Assembly (NCBI RefSeq): GCF_012184415.1
Contig: NZ_VTOX01000002.1
Coordinates: forward strand, 682,001-746,000
Source: Ramlibacter lithotrophicus
GTDB taxonomy: Bacteria; Pseudomonadota; Gammaproteobacteria; Burkholderiales; Burkholderiaceae_C
Direction: 5' to 3'
Length of the DNA: 64,000 nucleotides
The position numbers and the translations under genes are program-made. The stretch's first letter is position 1. Every line of letters starts with the position of its first letter. The notes beneath the pieces are model-generated. The model searched no databases. It worked only from the letters and a program-made list of their open reading frames with translations, and was not told the DNA's origin. Of the stretch, positions 23,873 through 33,179 are shown in pieces.

Positions 23873-24718
23873 ATGAGAAACATGAAGGCAATCGGACTGC
23901 TCCTCCTTGCAGTCATCACCGGACTCGCCGCCGCGGTCTACGCGGCCAGCTGGGTGGCACAGCGCGGCAACATTGCCTCGAGCAAGGTCGCCGTCGCGGC
24001 CGTCGACATCGAACTCGGCAGCAAGATCAATCCGCAGATGATCCAGCTCGTCGACTGGCCCACCGGATCCGTGCCCGAGGGCGCGTTCCGCGACGCCAAG
24101 GACCTCCAGGATCGCGTCGTGAAGGTCAGCGTCCTGCGCGGCGACGCCATTCTCGAACGCAAGCTCTCGCCACCAGGCTCCAAGGGCGGGCTGTCGGCCG
24201 TGATCGCCGAGGGCAAGCGGGCCATGACCGTGCGTGTCAACGACGTCGTCGGCGTCGCCGGATTCGCCCTGCCCGGCACCTATGTCGACGTGATGCTGAA
24301 CACGCAGCGCGACAACGGCAAGGGCGAAGCCAACCAGATCAGCCTGACGGTCCTGGAGCATGTCCTGGTCCTCGCCGTCGCCCAGGAGGCGAGCCGCGAC
24401 GACACCAAGCCCAAGGTCGTCAGCGCAGTGACGCTGGAACTGAGCCTGGAAGACGCCGAGAAGCTGGACCTCGCCCGCAGCGTCGGCACCTTGTCGCTGG
24501 TGCTGCGCAACCAGCTGGACAAGCAGACGGTCGCGACCGACGGCATCACCCGCGACCAGCTGCTGCGGTTCAAGCAGGCCGTCGCGAAGGCTCCTCCTCC
24601 GCCGGCGATCGTCCGCACGGCCGTGATGGGCGCACCTCGCATGCCGCAGCCGCAGCCGGCGCCGCGCGACTGCGTCGAAGTCATCCGCAACGGCACCCGC
24701 GCGATGCACTGCTTCTGA
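23873..24718 (+). CDS. cpaB: Flp pilus assembly protein CpaB/RcpC
   Basis: 281 aa with an N-terminal membrane anchor, then a SAF-type domain (VAVAAVDIELGSKINPQMIQLVDWP) and a beta-rich RcpC/CpaB domain containing GLSAVIAEGKRAMTVRVNDVVGVAGFALPGTYVDV. These proteins sit in the periplasm, bind peptidoglycan or the secretin, and are needed for pilus biogenesis. The end is Pro-rich and carries a Cys near the C terminus (RDCVEV and MHCF). Confidence 0.9.
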   Translation: MRNMKAIGLLLLAVITGLAAAVYAASWVAQRGNIASSKVAVAAVDIELGSKINPQMIQLVDWPTGSVPEGAFRDAKDLQDRVVKVSVLRGDAILERKLSPPGSKGGLSAVIAEGKRAMTVRVNDVVGVAGFALPGTYVDVMLNTQRDNGKGEANQISLTVLEHVLVLAVAQEASRDDTKPKVVSAVTLELSLEDAEKLDLARSVGTLSLVLRNQLDKQTVATDGITRDQLLRFKQAVAKAPPPPAIVRTAVMGAPRMPQPQPAPRDCVEVIRNGTRAMHCF

Positions 24719-24758
24719 GCTCGCGCTGCCCCCGAAGAAGAAAACCAGGGAGAACCAC

Positions 24759-26486
24759 ATGTCAACATTCCACCGGGGCCGTCCGGTCCTGAGCGCCGCC
24801 GTGCTCGCCGTCCTTGCCGGCTTCGGCCTGGCCGCCCTCGCCCAGCAGCCTTCGCAGCGGGCGCCCGCCCCCGGCGCCGGCCAGCCGACGACCAACGGCG
24901 CCTCGGCACTGCGGCCCTGCACGTCGGTCAAGCTCGATCCGACGACCTATCTCACCCTCGGCAAGTCCCGAGTCGTGCGGCTCGACGCGCCGGCCGTGCG
25001 CCTGGTGGTCGGAGGGCAGCCCTCGAGCCGCGCCGGCCGGCCCGTGCCGGTCGAGCAGGGGCAGGCGGCGGGCGCCGCGGGGACGCAGCCCGCAGGCGGC
25101 GCCGGCGCCTCCGACGGGGTCGCTGACACGCAGATCACCTTGCTCAGCCCGACCGAGCTGTTCCTGCTCGGGCGCAAGACCGGGTCGATGAACGTGGTGG
25201 TCCAGGGGGCGGACGGCCATTGCACCGTCAAGGACATCGTCGTGACGGTGGACCCGGACACGCTGCAGGCAACGCTGCGCGACCTGATGCCGGACGAGAC
25301 CGGCGTGAAGGTCAAGGGCGCCGAGAGCTCGCTCGTGCTGACCGGGACGGTCACCGACACGGTGAAGCTGGAGCAGGTCGTGCACCTGGCGCGCTCCTAC
25401 GCCGACGACAAGAAGGTGGTGAACCTGCTGCGCGTGACCGCGCCGCAACAGGTCATGCTGGAGGTGCAGATCGCGGAGGTCAGCAAGACGCTCCTGAACC
25501 GCCTCGGGCTGGATTTCACGCGCTTCTTCACGACGGCCGACGGCAAGAGCAAGATCATCTCGGGCTTCTTCGGCGGTGCCGCGGGCCTCCTGAGCCGCTC
25601 GCGCAACGCGGTGCCGGGCGGTGCGAACGCGTCGAGTTCCACCGACCTGGGCATCGACGCCGCGAAGAACGACGGCATCGTCCGCGTGCTTGCCGAGCCC
25701 AACATCATGGCGATCAGCGGCCAGTCCGCCAGCTTCCTGTCGGGCGGCAAGATCTTCATCCCGGTGGCCCAGGACAACGCATCCGGGCGCTCGACGATCA
25801 CGCTGGAGGAGAAGGAGTTCGGCGTCGGCCTGCGCTTCACGCCGACGGTGCTCGACGGGCGGATCAACCTGAAGGTGGTCTCCGAAGTGTCGGAGCTGTC
25901 GCAGACCGGCTCGCCGTTCACCGCCGTCAACGGCGTCACCGCCATCCTCCCCTCGATGACCACGCGCCGCGTGGACACCACCGTGCAGCTCGCGGACGGC
26001 CAGAGTTTCGCCGTCGCCGGCCTCATCAAGAACAACGTGACGGAGGCGCTGAACCGCTTCCCGGGGCTGGGCGAGGCGCCGGTCGTCGGCGCGCTGTTCC
26101 GCTCCACCGAGTTCCAGAACGACCAGACCGAGCTGATGTTCGTGGTGACGCCGCGGCTGGCCAAACCGGTGACTGCCGCCATGACGCTGCCGACCGACAA
26201 CCACGTCGTCCCGAACCGCACCGAGCTGTTCCTCAACGGGATGGCCGAAGGCGCCGCGCCGCCACCGGCCGGTCCGGCTCGCACCGCCCCGGCCACGGTG
26301 CCGGCGCCCGCTCCGGCCCCTGCCCTCGAGCGGCCGCGGTCGGCGCTGCCGCCGGAGCCCGCGGCCTTGCCGCAGACCAGTTCCCTCGGCAACGTCGCGG
26401 CTGCGGAGCCGGCCGTTTCCACTCCGGTGCTGCAGACCACCGTCAACGCGCTGCCGGTCAATCCCGCGAAGCCGCTCGCGCCCTGA
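24759..26486 (+). CDS. cpaC: Type II/IV secretin of the Tad system (CpaC/RcpA)
   Basis: 575 aa. Signal peptide, then a pilus-associated domain (LFLLGRKTGSMNVVV), a BON-like KVKGAESSLVLTGTVTD segment and a secretin core with VMLEVQIAEVSKT, ISGQSASFLSGGKIFIPV and the secretin signature RFPGLGEAPVVGALF. It forms the outer-membrane gate for the Flp pilus. About 90 residues of Pro/Ala-rich sequence follow the secretin, longer than usual for CpaC, possibly a pilotin-contact or cell-wall linker. Confidence 0.92.
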   Translation: MSTFHRGRPVLSAAVLAVLAGFGLAALAQQPSQRAPAPGAGQPTTNGASALRPCTSVKLDPTTYLTLGKSRVVRLDAPAVRLVVGGQPSSRAGRPVPVEQGQAAGAAGTQPAGGAGASDGVADTQITLLSPTELFLLGRKTGSMNVVVQGADGHCTVKDIVVTVDPDTLQATLRDLMPDETGVKVKGAESSLVLTGTVTDTVKLEQVVHLARSYADDKKVVNLLRVTAPQQVMLEVQIAEVSKTLLNRLGLDFTRFFTTADGKSKIISGFFGGAAGLLSRSRNAVPGGANASSSTDLGIDAAKNDGIVRVLAEPNIMAISGQSASFLSGGKIFIPVAQDNASGRSTITLEEKEFGVGLRFTPTVLDGRINLKVVSEVSELSQTGSPFTAVNGVTAILPSMTTRRVDTTVQLADGQSFAVAGLIKNNVTEALNRFPGLGEAPVVGALFRSTEFQNDQTELMFVVTPRLAKPVTAAMTLPTDNHVVPNRTELFLNGMAEGAAPPPAGPARTAPATVPAPAPAPALERPRSALPPEPAALPQTSSLGNVAAAEPAVSTPVLQTTVNALPVNPAKPLAP

Positions 26487-26499
26487 AGCAGGAGGTCAC

Positions 26500-26772
26500 A
26501 TGCACAAGTTCCTCATCGTCGCCCTGGCGCTCCTGGCTGCCGGATGCGCGAGTTCGCCGACGCCCAATTACGACCTGCGCTTCGGCGACGCCGTGCGCGA
26601 GGCGCGCCGGGCCATGACCTTGAATCCCGGGGCCGGCGGCGGCCCCGCCCTGCACGGCCTGGAAGGCACGACGGCCGCCGAAGCCATGGGCCGCTATCAC
26701 GACTCGTTCAAGGCCCCGCCGCCGGTGGTCAACGTGATCAACATCGGCGGCGCGGTGGGCGCTGGCAAGTAG
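26500..26772 (+). CDS. Small lipoprotein of the Tad locus
   Basis: 90 aa with a signal peptide and lipobox AAGC at residues 14-17. The rest has a conserved-looking YDLRFGDAVREARRAMTLNP block and a FKAPPPVVNVINIG tail. It sits where tadD/cpaD/rcpB are usually found and probably assists secretin assembly at the outer membrane, but I recognise no named family. Good ribosome site (AGGAGG) before ATG 26500. Confidence 0.7.
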   Translation: MHKFLIVALALLAAGCASSPTPNYDLRFGDAVREARRAMTLNPGAGGGPALHGLEGTTAAEAMGRYHDSFKAPPPVVNVINIGGAVGAGK

Positions 26773-26907
26773 CCAGGCAATCCACTGCCGGCGAGAACAC
26801 TCGGCGCGCGCCGCCGGAAAGGAGCGAGACAACAGTCAACGACCCGCGACATCCACCAACAAGCAAGCTTCATTCAACCTTCTGTCAACCATTTATCGGG
26901 AGATGCC

Positions 26908-27102
26908 ATGAACCAACTTTTCAGCTCCATCCGTTCCTTCGCGATCGAAGAGGACGGCGCCCAGGTCATCGAATACGCGCTGATCATCGCCGTCGTGTCG
27001 ATCGCGCTGATCCTGCTGCTCGACAACCTGATCGGCACCGACTTCAACACCTTCATCGGCCGCGTCGGCAACTGCCTGCGGGTGGCGAACGGCTGCGTCT
27101 GA
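26908..27102 (+). CDS. flp: Flp-type pilin 1
   Basis: 64 aa. The prepilin cleavage region EEDGAQVIEYALIIAVV shows the Gly/Ala-Q-V-I-E-Y pattern: cleavage after Gly leaves a mature pilin starting AQVIEY. A single hydrophobic helix follows. The C terminus GNCLRVANGCV holds two Cys six residues apart, a possible disulphide loop. Ribosome site GGGAG at 8 nt. A strong hairpin lies directly behind the stop. Confidence 0.93.
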   Translation: MNQLFSSIRSFAIEEDGAQVIEYALIIAVVSIALILLLDNLIGTDFNTFIGRVGNCLRVANGCV

Positions 27103-27116
27103 GGTGCGATGACGGC

Positions 27117-27147
27117 GCGGGAGCCCCGGCGCCTTGCCGGGTCCCGC
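27117..27147 (+). terminator. Strong hairpin behind flp pilin 1
   Basis: GCGGGA and CCCGGC arms pair with GCCGGG and TCCCGC (12 bp in two blocks with a 2-nt bulge, 5-nt loop). It begins 15 nt behind the pilin stop and lies in front of the second pilin. No T-run follows, so it is more likely an attenuator or mRNA 3'-end protector that raises pilin output over downstream genes. Confidence 0.5.
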
Positions 27148-27198
27148 AGCCGACACGCTTGCGAGACAACATTCCGACAACATCAGCGAGGTGCGGCC

Positions 27199-27390
27199 AT
27201 GAGCAGCATTGTCAGCCGGTCCCGGTCGCTGGCGGCCGAAGAAGACGGAGCCCAGGTGATCGAGTACGCCCTGATCGTCGCGGTCGTCGCGCTCGGGCTG
27301 CTGCTGGCGTTGCAGCCGCTCGCCGACAGCGGATGGTGGGGAACGTTCCTCACCCGCCTTTCGAACTGCTTCACCGGGACCTGCGCCTGA
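27199..27390 (+). CDS. flp: Flp-type pilin 2
   Basis: 63 aa. ATG 27199 is chosen because it gives a leader of normal length; an upstream ATG would add 30 arginine-rich residues. AEEDGAQVIEYALIVAVV is nearly identical to pilin 1 at the cleavage site and helix, but the remainder differs. The C terminus NCFTGTCA has two Cys four residues apart. The pair of pilins suggests a major and a minor subunit. Confidence 0.9.
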   Translation: MSSIVSRSRSLAAEEDGAQVIEYALIVAVVALGLLLALQPLADSGWWGTFLTRLSNCFTGTCA

Positions 27391-27417
27391 CCACCACTCC
27401 AGCGGAGCCGCCGCGCC

Positions 27418-28698
27418 ATGAAGACCACCAGACGCCACCAGCGTGGAGCCGTGATCCTCACGGTGTCCATGATGCTGCTGTTCCTGCTCGGGTTCATGGG
27501 GATCGCCCTGGACCTGGGCCGGATGTTCATCGTGAAAACCGAGCTGCAGACCGCGATGGACAGCTGCGCGCTCTCGGCGGCACAGGAACTCGACGGGCTG
27601 GCGGACTCCATCACGCGCGGACGCAGCGCCGGCCTCACGGCGAGCAACCTCAACAGCGTCAACCTGCAGTCCGGCAACTGGGACGGACAGGGCCAGCTCA
27701 CGGCGGCCGGCATCGTCTTCCGGGACGCCAGTTTCCTGGAGACCACGAACCCGGCGACCGCCAAGTACGCCGACTGCCAGCACACCCAGCCGGCGATCCG
27801 CATGTGGCTGTTGCACGCGATGGCGGCCTTCGGCGGCGACACCGGCGCCTACCCTTCGACCCGCTCGGTGCTCGCCAGGGCGGTGGCGACGCGCTCGAGC
27901 GCCCAGACCACCTGCCCCGTGCCCGTGGCGCTCAAGCCCAAGACCACCTGCGGCGGGCCCTGCCCGGGCCCCACCTACGGCTTCGGCACCGGCGAGTGGG
28001 TCAAGCTCATCATGGAACAGGCTGGCGCCGCCGGCGGCGAGATCGGCTGGGCGAACCTGGACGGTTCGAACAGCGCATCCGAAACCGTCGCCGAAATGGA
28101 GGGGCACTGCGGAACCGAGGTCGGCGACACGCTCGGCACGCCAGGCGTGCAGACCGCCGTGGCCGACGTCTGGAACTACCGGTTCGGGATCTACAAGAAC
28201 ACCGTCAATCCGGCCGTCAAGCGCCCCGACTTCACCGGCTACGCCTATACCGCGGCCAACTGGCCCTCGCAGTTCAACGCGTACAGCGGGGCCACGCCCG
28301 CCGGCGCCCACGCGACGGCCGCGAACTTCGTCACCAAGCGCCAGCAGTTCGCGTCGTGCGCGGACACCGGCACGAGCGTCAACGGCGCCACCGGCTGCGA
28401 GGGCATCACCGGCCTCACGTTGAACAGCTTCCAGAAGCTCGCCAACCCGGGCGTCGCGCCGACGGACGGGCATCGCGCGTACGGCATGAACCGGCGCCTG
28501 GTCATCGTGCCGGTGATCAACGAAGCCACCAACGTCATCGACTATGCCTGCATGTTCATGCTGCAGCCGCTCAGCATCCCGATGACGGACACCTGGCTCG
28601 AGTTCCGCGGCAACGCCGGCGCGGCGGGCAGCCCTTGCACCACGTCGGGCCTGCCCGGGGGATCCGCCGGCCCCCTCGTGCCGGTCCTGGTCCGCTGA
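27418..28698 (+). CDS. TadG-like pilus assembly protein
   Basis: 426 aa. The N-terminal QRGAVILTVSMMLLFLLGFMGIALDLGRMFIVKTELQTAMDSCALSAAQEL is the TadE/TadG signal-anchor pattern, a class III-like leader, followed by a long extracytoplasmic domain with many Cys, Gly and Asn. The protein is probably a pseudopilin or assembly factor of the Tad machine. It lacks a recognised VWA metal site, unlike longer TadG proteins. Confidence 0.8.
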   Translation: MKTTRRHQRGAVILTVSMMLLFLLGFMGIALDLGRMFIVKTELQTAMDSCALSAAQELDGLADSITRGRSAGLTASNLNSVNLQSGNWDGQGQLTAAGIVFRDASFLETTNPATAKYADCQHTQPAIRMWLLHAMAAFGGDTGAYPSTRSVLARAVATRSSAQTTCPVPVALKPKTTCGGPCPGPTYGFGTGEWVKLIMEQAGAAGGEIGWANLDGSNSASETVAEMEGHCGTEVGDTLGTPGVQTAVADVWNYRFGIYKNTVNPAVKRPDFTGYAYTAANWPSQFNAYSGATPAGAHATAANFVTKRQQFASCADTGTSVNGATGCEGITGLTLNSFQKLANPGVAPTDGHRAYGMNRRLVIVPVINEATNVIDYACMFMLQPLSIPMTDTWLEFRGNAGAAGSPCTTSGLPGGSAGPLVPVLVR

Positions 28699-28710
28699 GG
28701 AGAAGCCGCC

Positions 28711-29148
28711 ATGGGACGCAAGACACAACGAGGCGTGGCGATCGTCGAATTCGCGCTGATCCTGCCGCTGCTGCTGATCCTCACGCTGATCACCACCGAG
28801 TTCGGCCGCGCGATGTACGAGTACAACACCGTCGCCAAGTCGGTGCGCGACGCCGCCCGCTACCTGTCGATCCAGCTGCCGAACACCAAGCAGGCCGAAG
28901 CCGCCAACCTGGTGGTTTACGGCAAGACCGCCGCGACCGACTCGGACCAGCCGCTGGCGCGCGGCCTGTCCACTTCGAACGTGACCATGCCGACCTGGCA
29001 GAACGCCGGGGCCGACCCGATCATCACCACCGTCACCGTGCAGGTGACCGGGTACACCTTCAACTCGATGGTACCGGGCGTGTTCGGCCTGAACCTCGGT
29101 TCCTACACGTTCGCCCCCATCAGCGCCACCATGAGGAGCCACCTGTGA
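28711..29148 (+). CDS. TadE-like pseudopilin
   Basis: 145 aa. QRGVAIVEFALILPLLLILTLITTEFGRAMYEYNTVAKSVRDAARYLS is the TadE signature with a Glu following the processed leader. It has one membrane segment and a small extracytoplasmic domain. ATG 28711 has GAGGAG 8 nt upstream. Its TGA overlaps the GTG start of the next gene (GTGA), so translation is coupled. Confidence 0.88.
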   Translation: MGRKTQRGVAIVEFALILPLLLILTLITTEFGRAMYEYNTVAKSVRDAARYLSIQLPNTKQAEAANLVVYGKTAATDSDQPLARGLSTSNVTMPTWQNAGADPIITTVTVQVTGYTFNSMVPGVFGLNLGSYTFAPISATMRSHL

Positions 29149-29573
29149 AGAAGAAGCAGGGCGGCGCCGCCGCCGTCGAATTCGCCTTCATCCTGCTGCT
29201 GTTCCTGATGTTCCTGCTGGGCATCGTCGATTTCAGCCGCATGCTTTTCACGTGGAACGCCGCCAATGAGGCGGCGCGGGCCGGGGCCAGGTACGCGGTC
29301 GTCTGCGACGACACGTTCAACGAGACCAACGTGCTCACCCGCATGCAGGGCATGCTGCCGCAGATCCAGGACATCGACCTGGCGTGGATCCCCGCCGGCT
29401 GCACCCACGCCACCTGCGAAGGCGTGACGGTGACGATCCAGAACCTCGGGTTCCGCTGGATCTCGCCCATTCCCGACGTGGTGATGGCGCTGATTCCCAT
29501 GCCCACGTTCTCCACCTTCCTCACGCGGGAAGTCATGCGCCAGGACCCCAACAGCGCCGCCATCTGCTCATGA
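29145..29573 (+). CDS. Second TadE/TadF-like pseudopilin
   Basis: 142 aa from a GTG at 29145 that overlaps the preceding stop; GAGGAG lies 6-7 nt upstream. GGAAAVEFAFILLLFLMFLLGIVDFSRMLFTWNAANEAARAGARYAVV is the TadE-type leader and helix. The domain behind it carries several Cys (VVCDD, AGCTHATCEG) and ends with Cys-Ser. It probably works with the first TadE-like protein as a minor pseudopilin. Confidence 0.85.
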   Translation: MKKKQGGAAAVEFAFILLLFLMFLLGIVDFSRMLFTWNAANEAARAGARYAVVCDDTFNETNVLTRMQGMLPQIQDIDLAWIPAGCTHATCEGVTVTIQNLGFRWISPIPDVVMALIPMPTFSTFLTREVMRQDPNSAAICS

Positions 29574-29589
29574 GCGTCAGGAACAGCCA

Positions 29590-30744
29590 ATGAAAATCGT
29601 CTTGATCTCCCCCAGCCGCAGCCACCTGGACGCCATGGGCGCAGCCCTGGAGACCCATGGCCACGCGGTGCTGCGCCTCGACGGCGGCAAGAGCCGCATG
29701 CGCGACATCGCCGAGCAGGAGGCTCCGGACCTGATGCTGGTCGACGGCATGTGCTGCGACATCGAGGAACTCGTGCACGTCGAGCACGTCACCACGCACC
29801 ACCCGGGGACGGCGGTGATCCTGCTCTGCTCCACCCACACGCCGGAATTCCTCATCAACTCGATGCGGGCCGGCGTGCGCGAGGTGCTGCCGTCCCCCGC
29901 GGCGCCAGCGGCCCTGCAGGCGGCGGTGGGCCGGGTGGCCGCCAAGCTCGCCGGCGCCACCGGGCGGCGCCAGGGCAGGATCCTCGCGTTCATGCCGTGC
30001 AAGGGCGGCGCCGGCGCGACGTTCCTGGCCACCAACCTCGGCGCCCAGCTGGCCGAGAACAGCACCGTGCTGCTCATGGACCTGAACCTGCAGTTCGGGG
30101 ACGCGCTCTCGTTCGTGCACGACGCGCGGCCCGTTTCCACCCTCGCGGACGTGGCCCACGGCATCGATCGGCTCGACGCATCGTTGCTCGCGGCGAGCAC
30201 CGTGCGGGCCGGCCCGAACTACAGCATCCTGCCCGCCCCGGAGGACCTGGCGCACGCCATGGAGGTGAAGCCGGAACACGTCGACGCGGTCCTCAACGTC
30301 GCCGTCGCCAACTACGATTTCGTGCTGCTCGACCTGGCACGGCTGATGGACACGATCACGATCAAGGCGCTGGACCGTGCGGCGCGGATCTACGCCGTCA
30401 TGCAGGCGAGCCTCCCTGACGTGCGCAACGCGGCGCGCCTGGTGGCGGCGTTCCGGTCCCTCGGCTACGGCGGCGACAAGGCGGAGTTCGTCATCAACCG
30501 CTTCGAGAAAGGCCGGGAGATCGGCACCGAGCAGGTCCGGCGCGCGCTGGGCGACGTGCGACTGAGCACCATTCCCAACGCCTGGCGCGAAGTCTCCTCC
30601 TCGATCAACCACGGCGAGCCGCTCGCCAGGACCGGGCGCAGCAATGCGGTCGCGCGGCAGCTCGCCGAACTCGCCCAGTCGCTCAACCCGCCGCAGGAAG
30701 AAGGCCGCGGCGGACTGTTCGGCCGCCTGTTCCGCAAGGCATGA
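29590..30744 (+). CDS. cpaE: Tad pilus localisation ATPase CpaE/TadZ
   Basis: 384 aa. The first 120 residues are a receiver-like domain ([12 protein letters not shown]). From about residue 137 a ParA/MinD-type deviant Walker A motif [13 protein letters not shown] starts the ATPase domain, with [11 protein letters not shown] and FVLLDL strands. CpaE proteins position the pilus at the pole. The gene overlaps the next by an ATGA if the first start is used. Confidence 0.92.
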   Translation: MKIVLISPSRSHLDAMGAALETHGHAVLRLDGGKSRMRDIAEQEAPDLMLVDGMCCDIEELVHVEHVTTHHPGTAVILLCSTHTPEFLINSMRAGVREVLPSPAAPAALQAAVGRVAAKLAGATGRRQGRILAFMPCKGGAGATFLATNLGAQLAENSTVLLMDLNLQFGDALSFVHDARPVSTLADVAHGIDRLDASLLAASTVRAGPNYSILPAPEDLAHAMEVKPEHVDAVLNVAVANYDFVLLDLARLMDTITIKALDRAARIYAVMQASLPDVRNAARLVAAFRSLGYGGDKAEFVINRFEKGREIGTEQVRRALGDVRLSTIPNAWREVSSSINHGEPLARTGRSNAVARQLAELAQSLNPPQEEGRGGLFGRLFRKA

Positions 30745-30761
30745 CACCCAGGAGCCCCCCG

Positions 30762-32162
30762 ATGACCAGCCTCACGAGCACTGCCTTCGGCGCCGCCATG
30801 CGCAACGGCGCCGTCATCTCGCTGCGCGAACGGCTCAACACGGCGCCGGCCGAACCGGCTGCACGCGGTCCGGCCGCTCCCGCCGCCGACTCGTACAAGG
30901 CATTGAAGGGGCGAATGCACCTGAAGATGCTGGAGCAGTTCGACCTGACGGCGCTCGAAACGCTCTCGCCGGAGCAGTTGCGCCGCGAGATCGCCATCAT
31001 GCTGGAACGCCTGCTCATGGAGGAGCAGGCGGTCATCAACGAGGCTGAGCGCAGCTCCCTGTTGCGCGACATCCAGCACGAGATGCTCGGCTTCGGGCCG
31101 CTGGAGCTCCTGATGGCCGATCCCGCGGTCTCGGACATCCTGGTCAACTCCTACCGGCAGATCTACGTCGAGCGCCGCGGGCGCCTGGAACTGACCAACG
31201 TCACCTTCACCGACGAGAAGCACCTGCTGCGGATCATCGACAAGATCGTCTCCCTCGTGGGCCGCCGCATCGACGAGTCCAGCCCGATGGTGGACGCGCG
31301 CCTGCCAGACGGATCGCGGGTCAACGCCGTGATCCCGCCGGTCGCCATCGACGGGCCGATGATGTCCATCCGCCGCTTCGCGCACATCCCGCTGACCATG
31401 GCCAACCTGGTCGACGAACTGAAGACGATGACTCCGGAGATGGCCAGGATGATGGAGGGGCTCATCCGGTCGAAACTGAACATCCTCATTTCCGGCGGCA
31501 CCGGTGCCGGCAAGACGACCTTGCTGAACATCCTGTCGGGCTACATCCCGGACAACGAGCGGGTGGTGACCATCGAGGACGCGGCCGAACTCCAGATGCA
31601 GCAACCGCACGTGGTGCGGATGGAGACTCGCCCGCCCAACATCGAAGGCAAGGGCGAGGTCACGCAGCGCGCGCTGGTGCGCAATGCGCTGCGGATGCGG
31701 CCCGACCGGATCGTGATCGGCGAAGTGCGCGGCGCCGAAGCCTTCGACATGCTGCAGGCGATGAACACCGGCCACGAGGGCTCGCTCACCACGATCCATG
31801 CCAACACGCCGCGCGACGCCATTTCGCGCCTGGAAAACATGATCGGCATGGCCAATCTCAACCTGCCGCACAAGGCGGCGCGCCAGCAGATCGCCTCGGC
31901 GATCACGGTCGTGATCCAGGTGCTGCGGCTGATCGACGGCCGCCGCAAGGTGACCAGCATCCAGGAGATCACCGGGATGGAAGGCGACGTGATCACCATG
32001 CAGGAGATCTTCTCGTTCAGGCAGAGCGGCGTCGGCGCCGACGGCCTGGTGCAAGGCCACTTCCAGGCGTCCGGCGTGCGGCCCAAGTTCTGCGACCGGT
32101 TGCGCGCCTATGGCGTGGTACTGCCCGAATCGATGTTCGACCCGACGCGGGTCTTCCAGTAA
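30762..32162 (+). CDS. cpaF: Tad pilus assembly ATPase CpaF/TadA
   Basis: 466 aa. Start at ATG 30762 preferred over 30741 because CAGGAG precedes it. Walker [10 protein letters not shown] at about residue 244, Walker [15 protein letters not shown], and the Asp box and His box [16 protein letters not shown] of secretion ATPases are present. It powers assembly and, by homology, disassembly of the Flp pilus from the cytoplasmic face. Confidence 0.95.
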   Translation: MTSLTSTAFGAAMRNGAVISLRERLNTAPAEPAARGPAAPAADSYKALKGRMHLKMLEQFDLTALETLSPEQLRREIAIMLERLLMEEQAVINEAERSSLLRDIQHEMLGFGPLELLMADPAVSDILVNSYRQIYVERRGRLELTNVTFTDEKHLLRIIDKIVSLVGRRIDESSPMVDARLPDGSRVNAVIPPVAIDGPMMSIRRFAHIPLTMANLVDELKTMTPEMARMMEGLIRSKLNILISGGTGAGKTTLLNILSGYIPDNERVVTIEDAAELQMQQPHVVRMETRPPNIEGKGEVTQRALVRNALRMRPDRIVIGEVRGAEAFDMLQAMNTGHEGSLTTIHANTPRDAISRLENMIGMANLNLPHKAARQQIASAITVVIQVLRLIDGRRKVTSIQEITGMEGDVITMQEIFSFRQSGVGADGLVQGHFQASGVRPKFCDRLRAYGVVLPESMFDPTRVFQ

Positions 32163-32173
32163 GGAGCAGGCAA

Positions 32174-33166
32174 ATGCTGCAGTCCCTCCTTGTCAACGAC
32201 TTCCTCGTGGTCTCGATGCTGGTGTTCGTCGCGGTGATGCTGCTGCTCGAGAGCGGCTATCTCGCGTGGCGCTCCAGCCGCGGCCCGGCGGCGCGGAAGC
32301 TGCACCACCGGCTGGAAGCGGCGTCGACGCGGCGCGCGGCGATGCAGCAGGCGCACCTGCTGAAGCAGCCGCTCGCCGGCGACATGGCGCCGCTGGAGCG
32401 CCGGCTCCAGGCGCTGCCCCGGGCCCACTGGCTTGACCGCGCGATGCAGCAGTCGGGTCTGGGCTGGTCGCTGACCCGGCTGCTGGTGCAGTCCGCGGCC
32501 ATGGCCCTGGCCGGCTGGCTGGCCGCGACCACCGCGCTGCATCAACCGCTGCTCGTGGGCCTGGGGGCGGCCGCCGCCATGGGCGCGCTGCCGCTGCTGT
32601 ACGTGAACTGGCGTCGCGACAAGCGCCTGAAGAAGATCGAGGCGCAGCTGCCGGAAGCGCTCGACCTCGTCACCCGTGCCCTGCGCGCCGGCCACGCCTT
32701 CGGGGCAGGACTCAAGATGGCGGGCGACGAACTCGCCGAACCGGTCTCGGGCGAACTGCGGGCGGTGCACGAGGAAGTGAATTTCGGCGTGTCCATGGAG
32801 CAGGCGCTGACCCACCTGAGCGAGCGCGTGCCGCTGACCGACATCCGCTACTTCGTCGTGGCCGTGCTGATCCAGCGCGACTCCGGCGGCAACCTCACCG
32901 AAATCCTGGGCAACCTGAGCCGCCTGCTGCGCGAGCGCGCCAAGCTCATCGCCAAGGTGCGCGTGCTTTCGTCGGAGGGCCGGCTGTCGGCCTGGGTGCT
33001 GGCGGCGATGCCGTTCGGCCTCGCCGCGATCCTGAACCTGATGAACCCGGAATTCATGAGCCTGATGTGGACCGACCCGCTGGGCATCACCATGATCAAG
33101 TACCTGCTGGCGATGATGCTGCTCGGCGGGCTGGTGCTGCGCAAGATCGTGCGGATCCGCTATTGA
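32174..33166 (+). CDS. tadB: Tad inner-membrane platform protein TadB
   Basis: 330 aa with N- and C-terminal membrane segments and the T2SS-F/GspF-like cytoplasmic domain (RAGHAFGAGLKMAGDELAEP, FFVVAVLIQRDSGGNLTEIL). It forms the platform through which CpaF acts. Perfect ribosome site AAGGAGC ahead of ATG 32174, 11 bp behind cpaF. Confidence 0.92.
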   Translation: MLQSLLVNDFLVVSMLVFVAVMLLLESGYLAWRSSRGPAARKLHHRLEAASTRRAAMQQAHLLKQPLAGDMAPLERRLQALPRAHWLDRAMQQSGLGWSLTRLLVQSAAMALAGWLAATTALHQPLLVGLGAAAAMGALPLLYVNWRRDKRLKKIEAQLPEALDLVTRALRAGHAFGAGLKMAGDELAEPVSGELRAVHEEVNFGVSMEQALTHLSERVPLTDIRYFVVAVLIQRDSGGNLTEILGNLSRLLRERAKLIAKVRVLSSEGRLSAWVLAAMPFGLAAILNLMNPEFMSLMWTDPLGITMIKYLLAMMLLGGLVLRKIVRIRY

Positions 33167-33179
33167 AGGAGGTAGCGCC

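Noticed and set aside
24762..26204. Antisense frame across cpaC
   Set aside because: Mirror of the secretin gene; composition typical of shadows.
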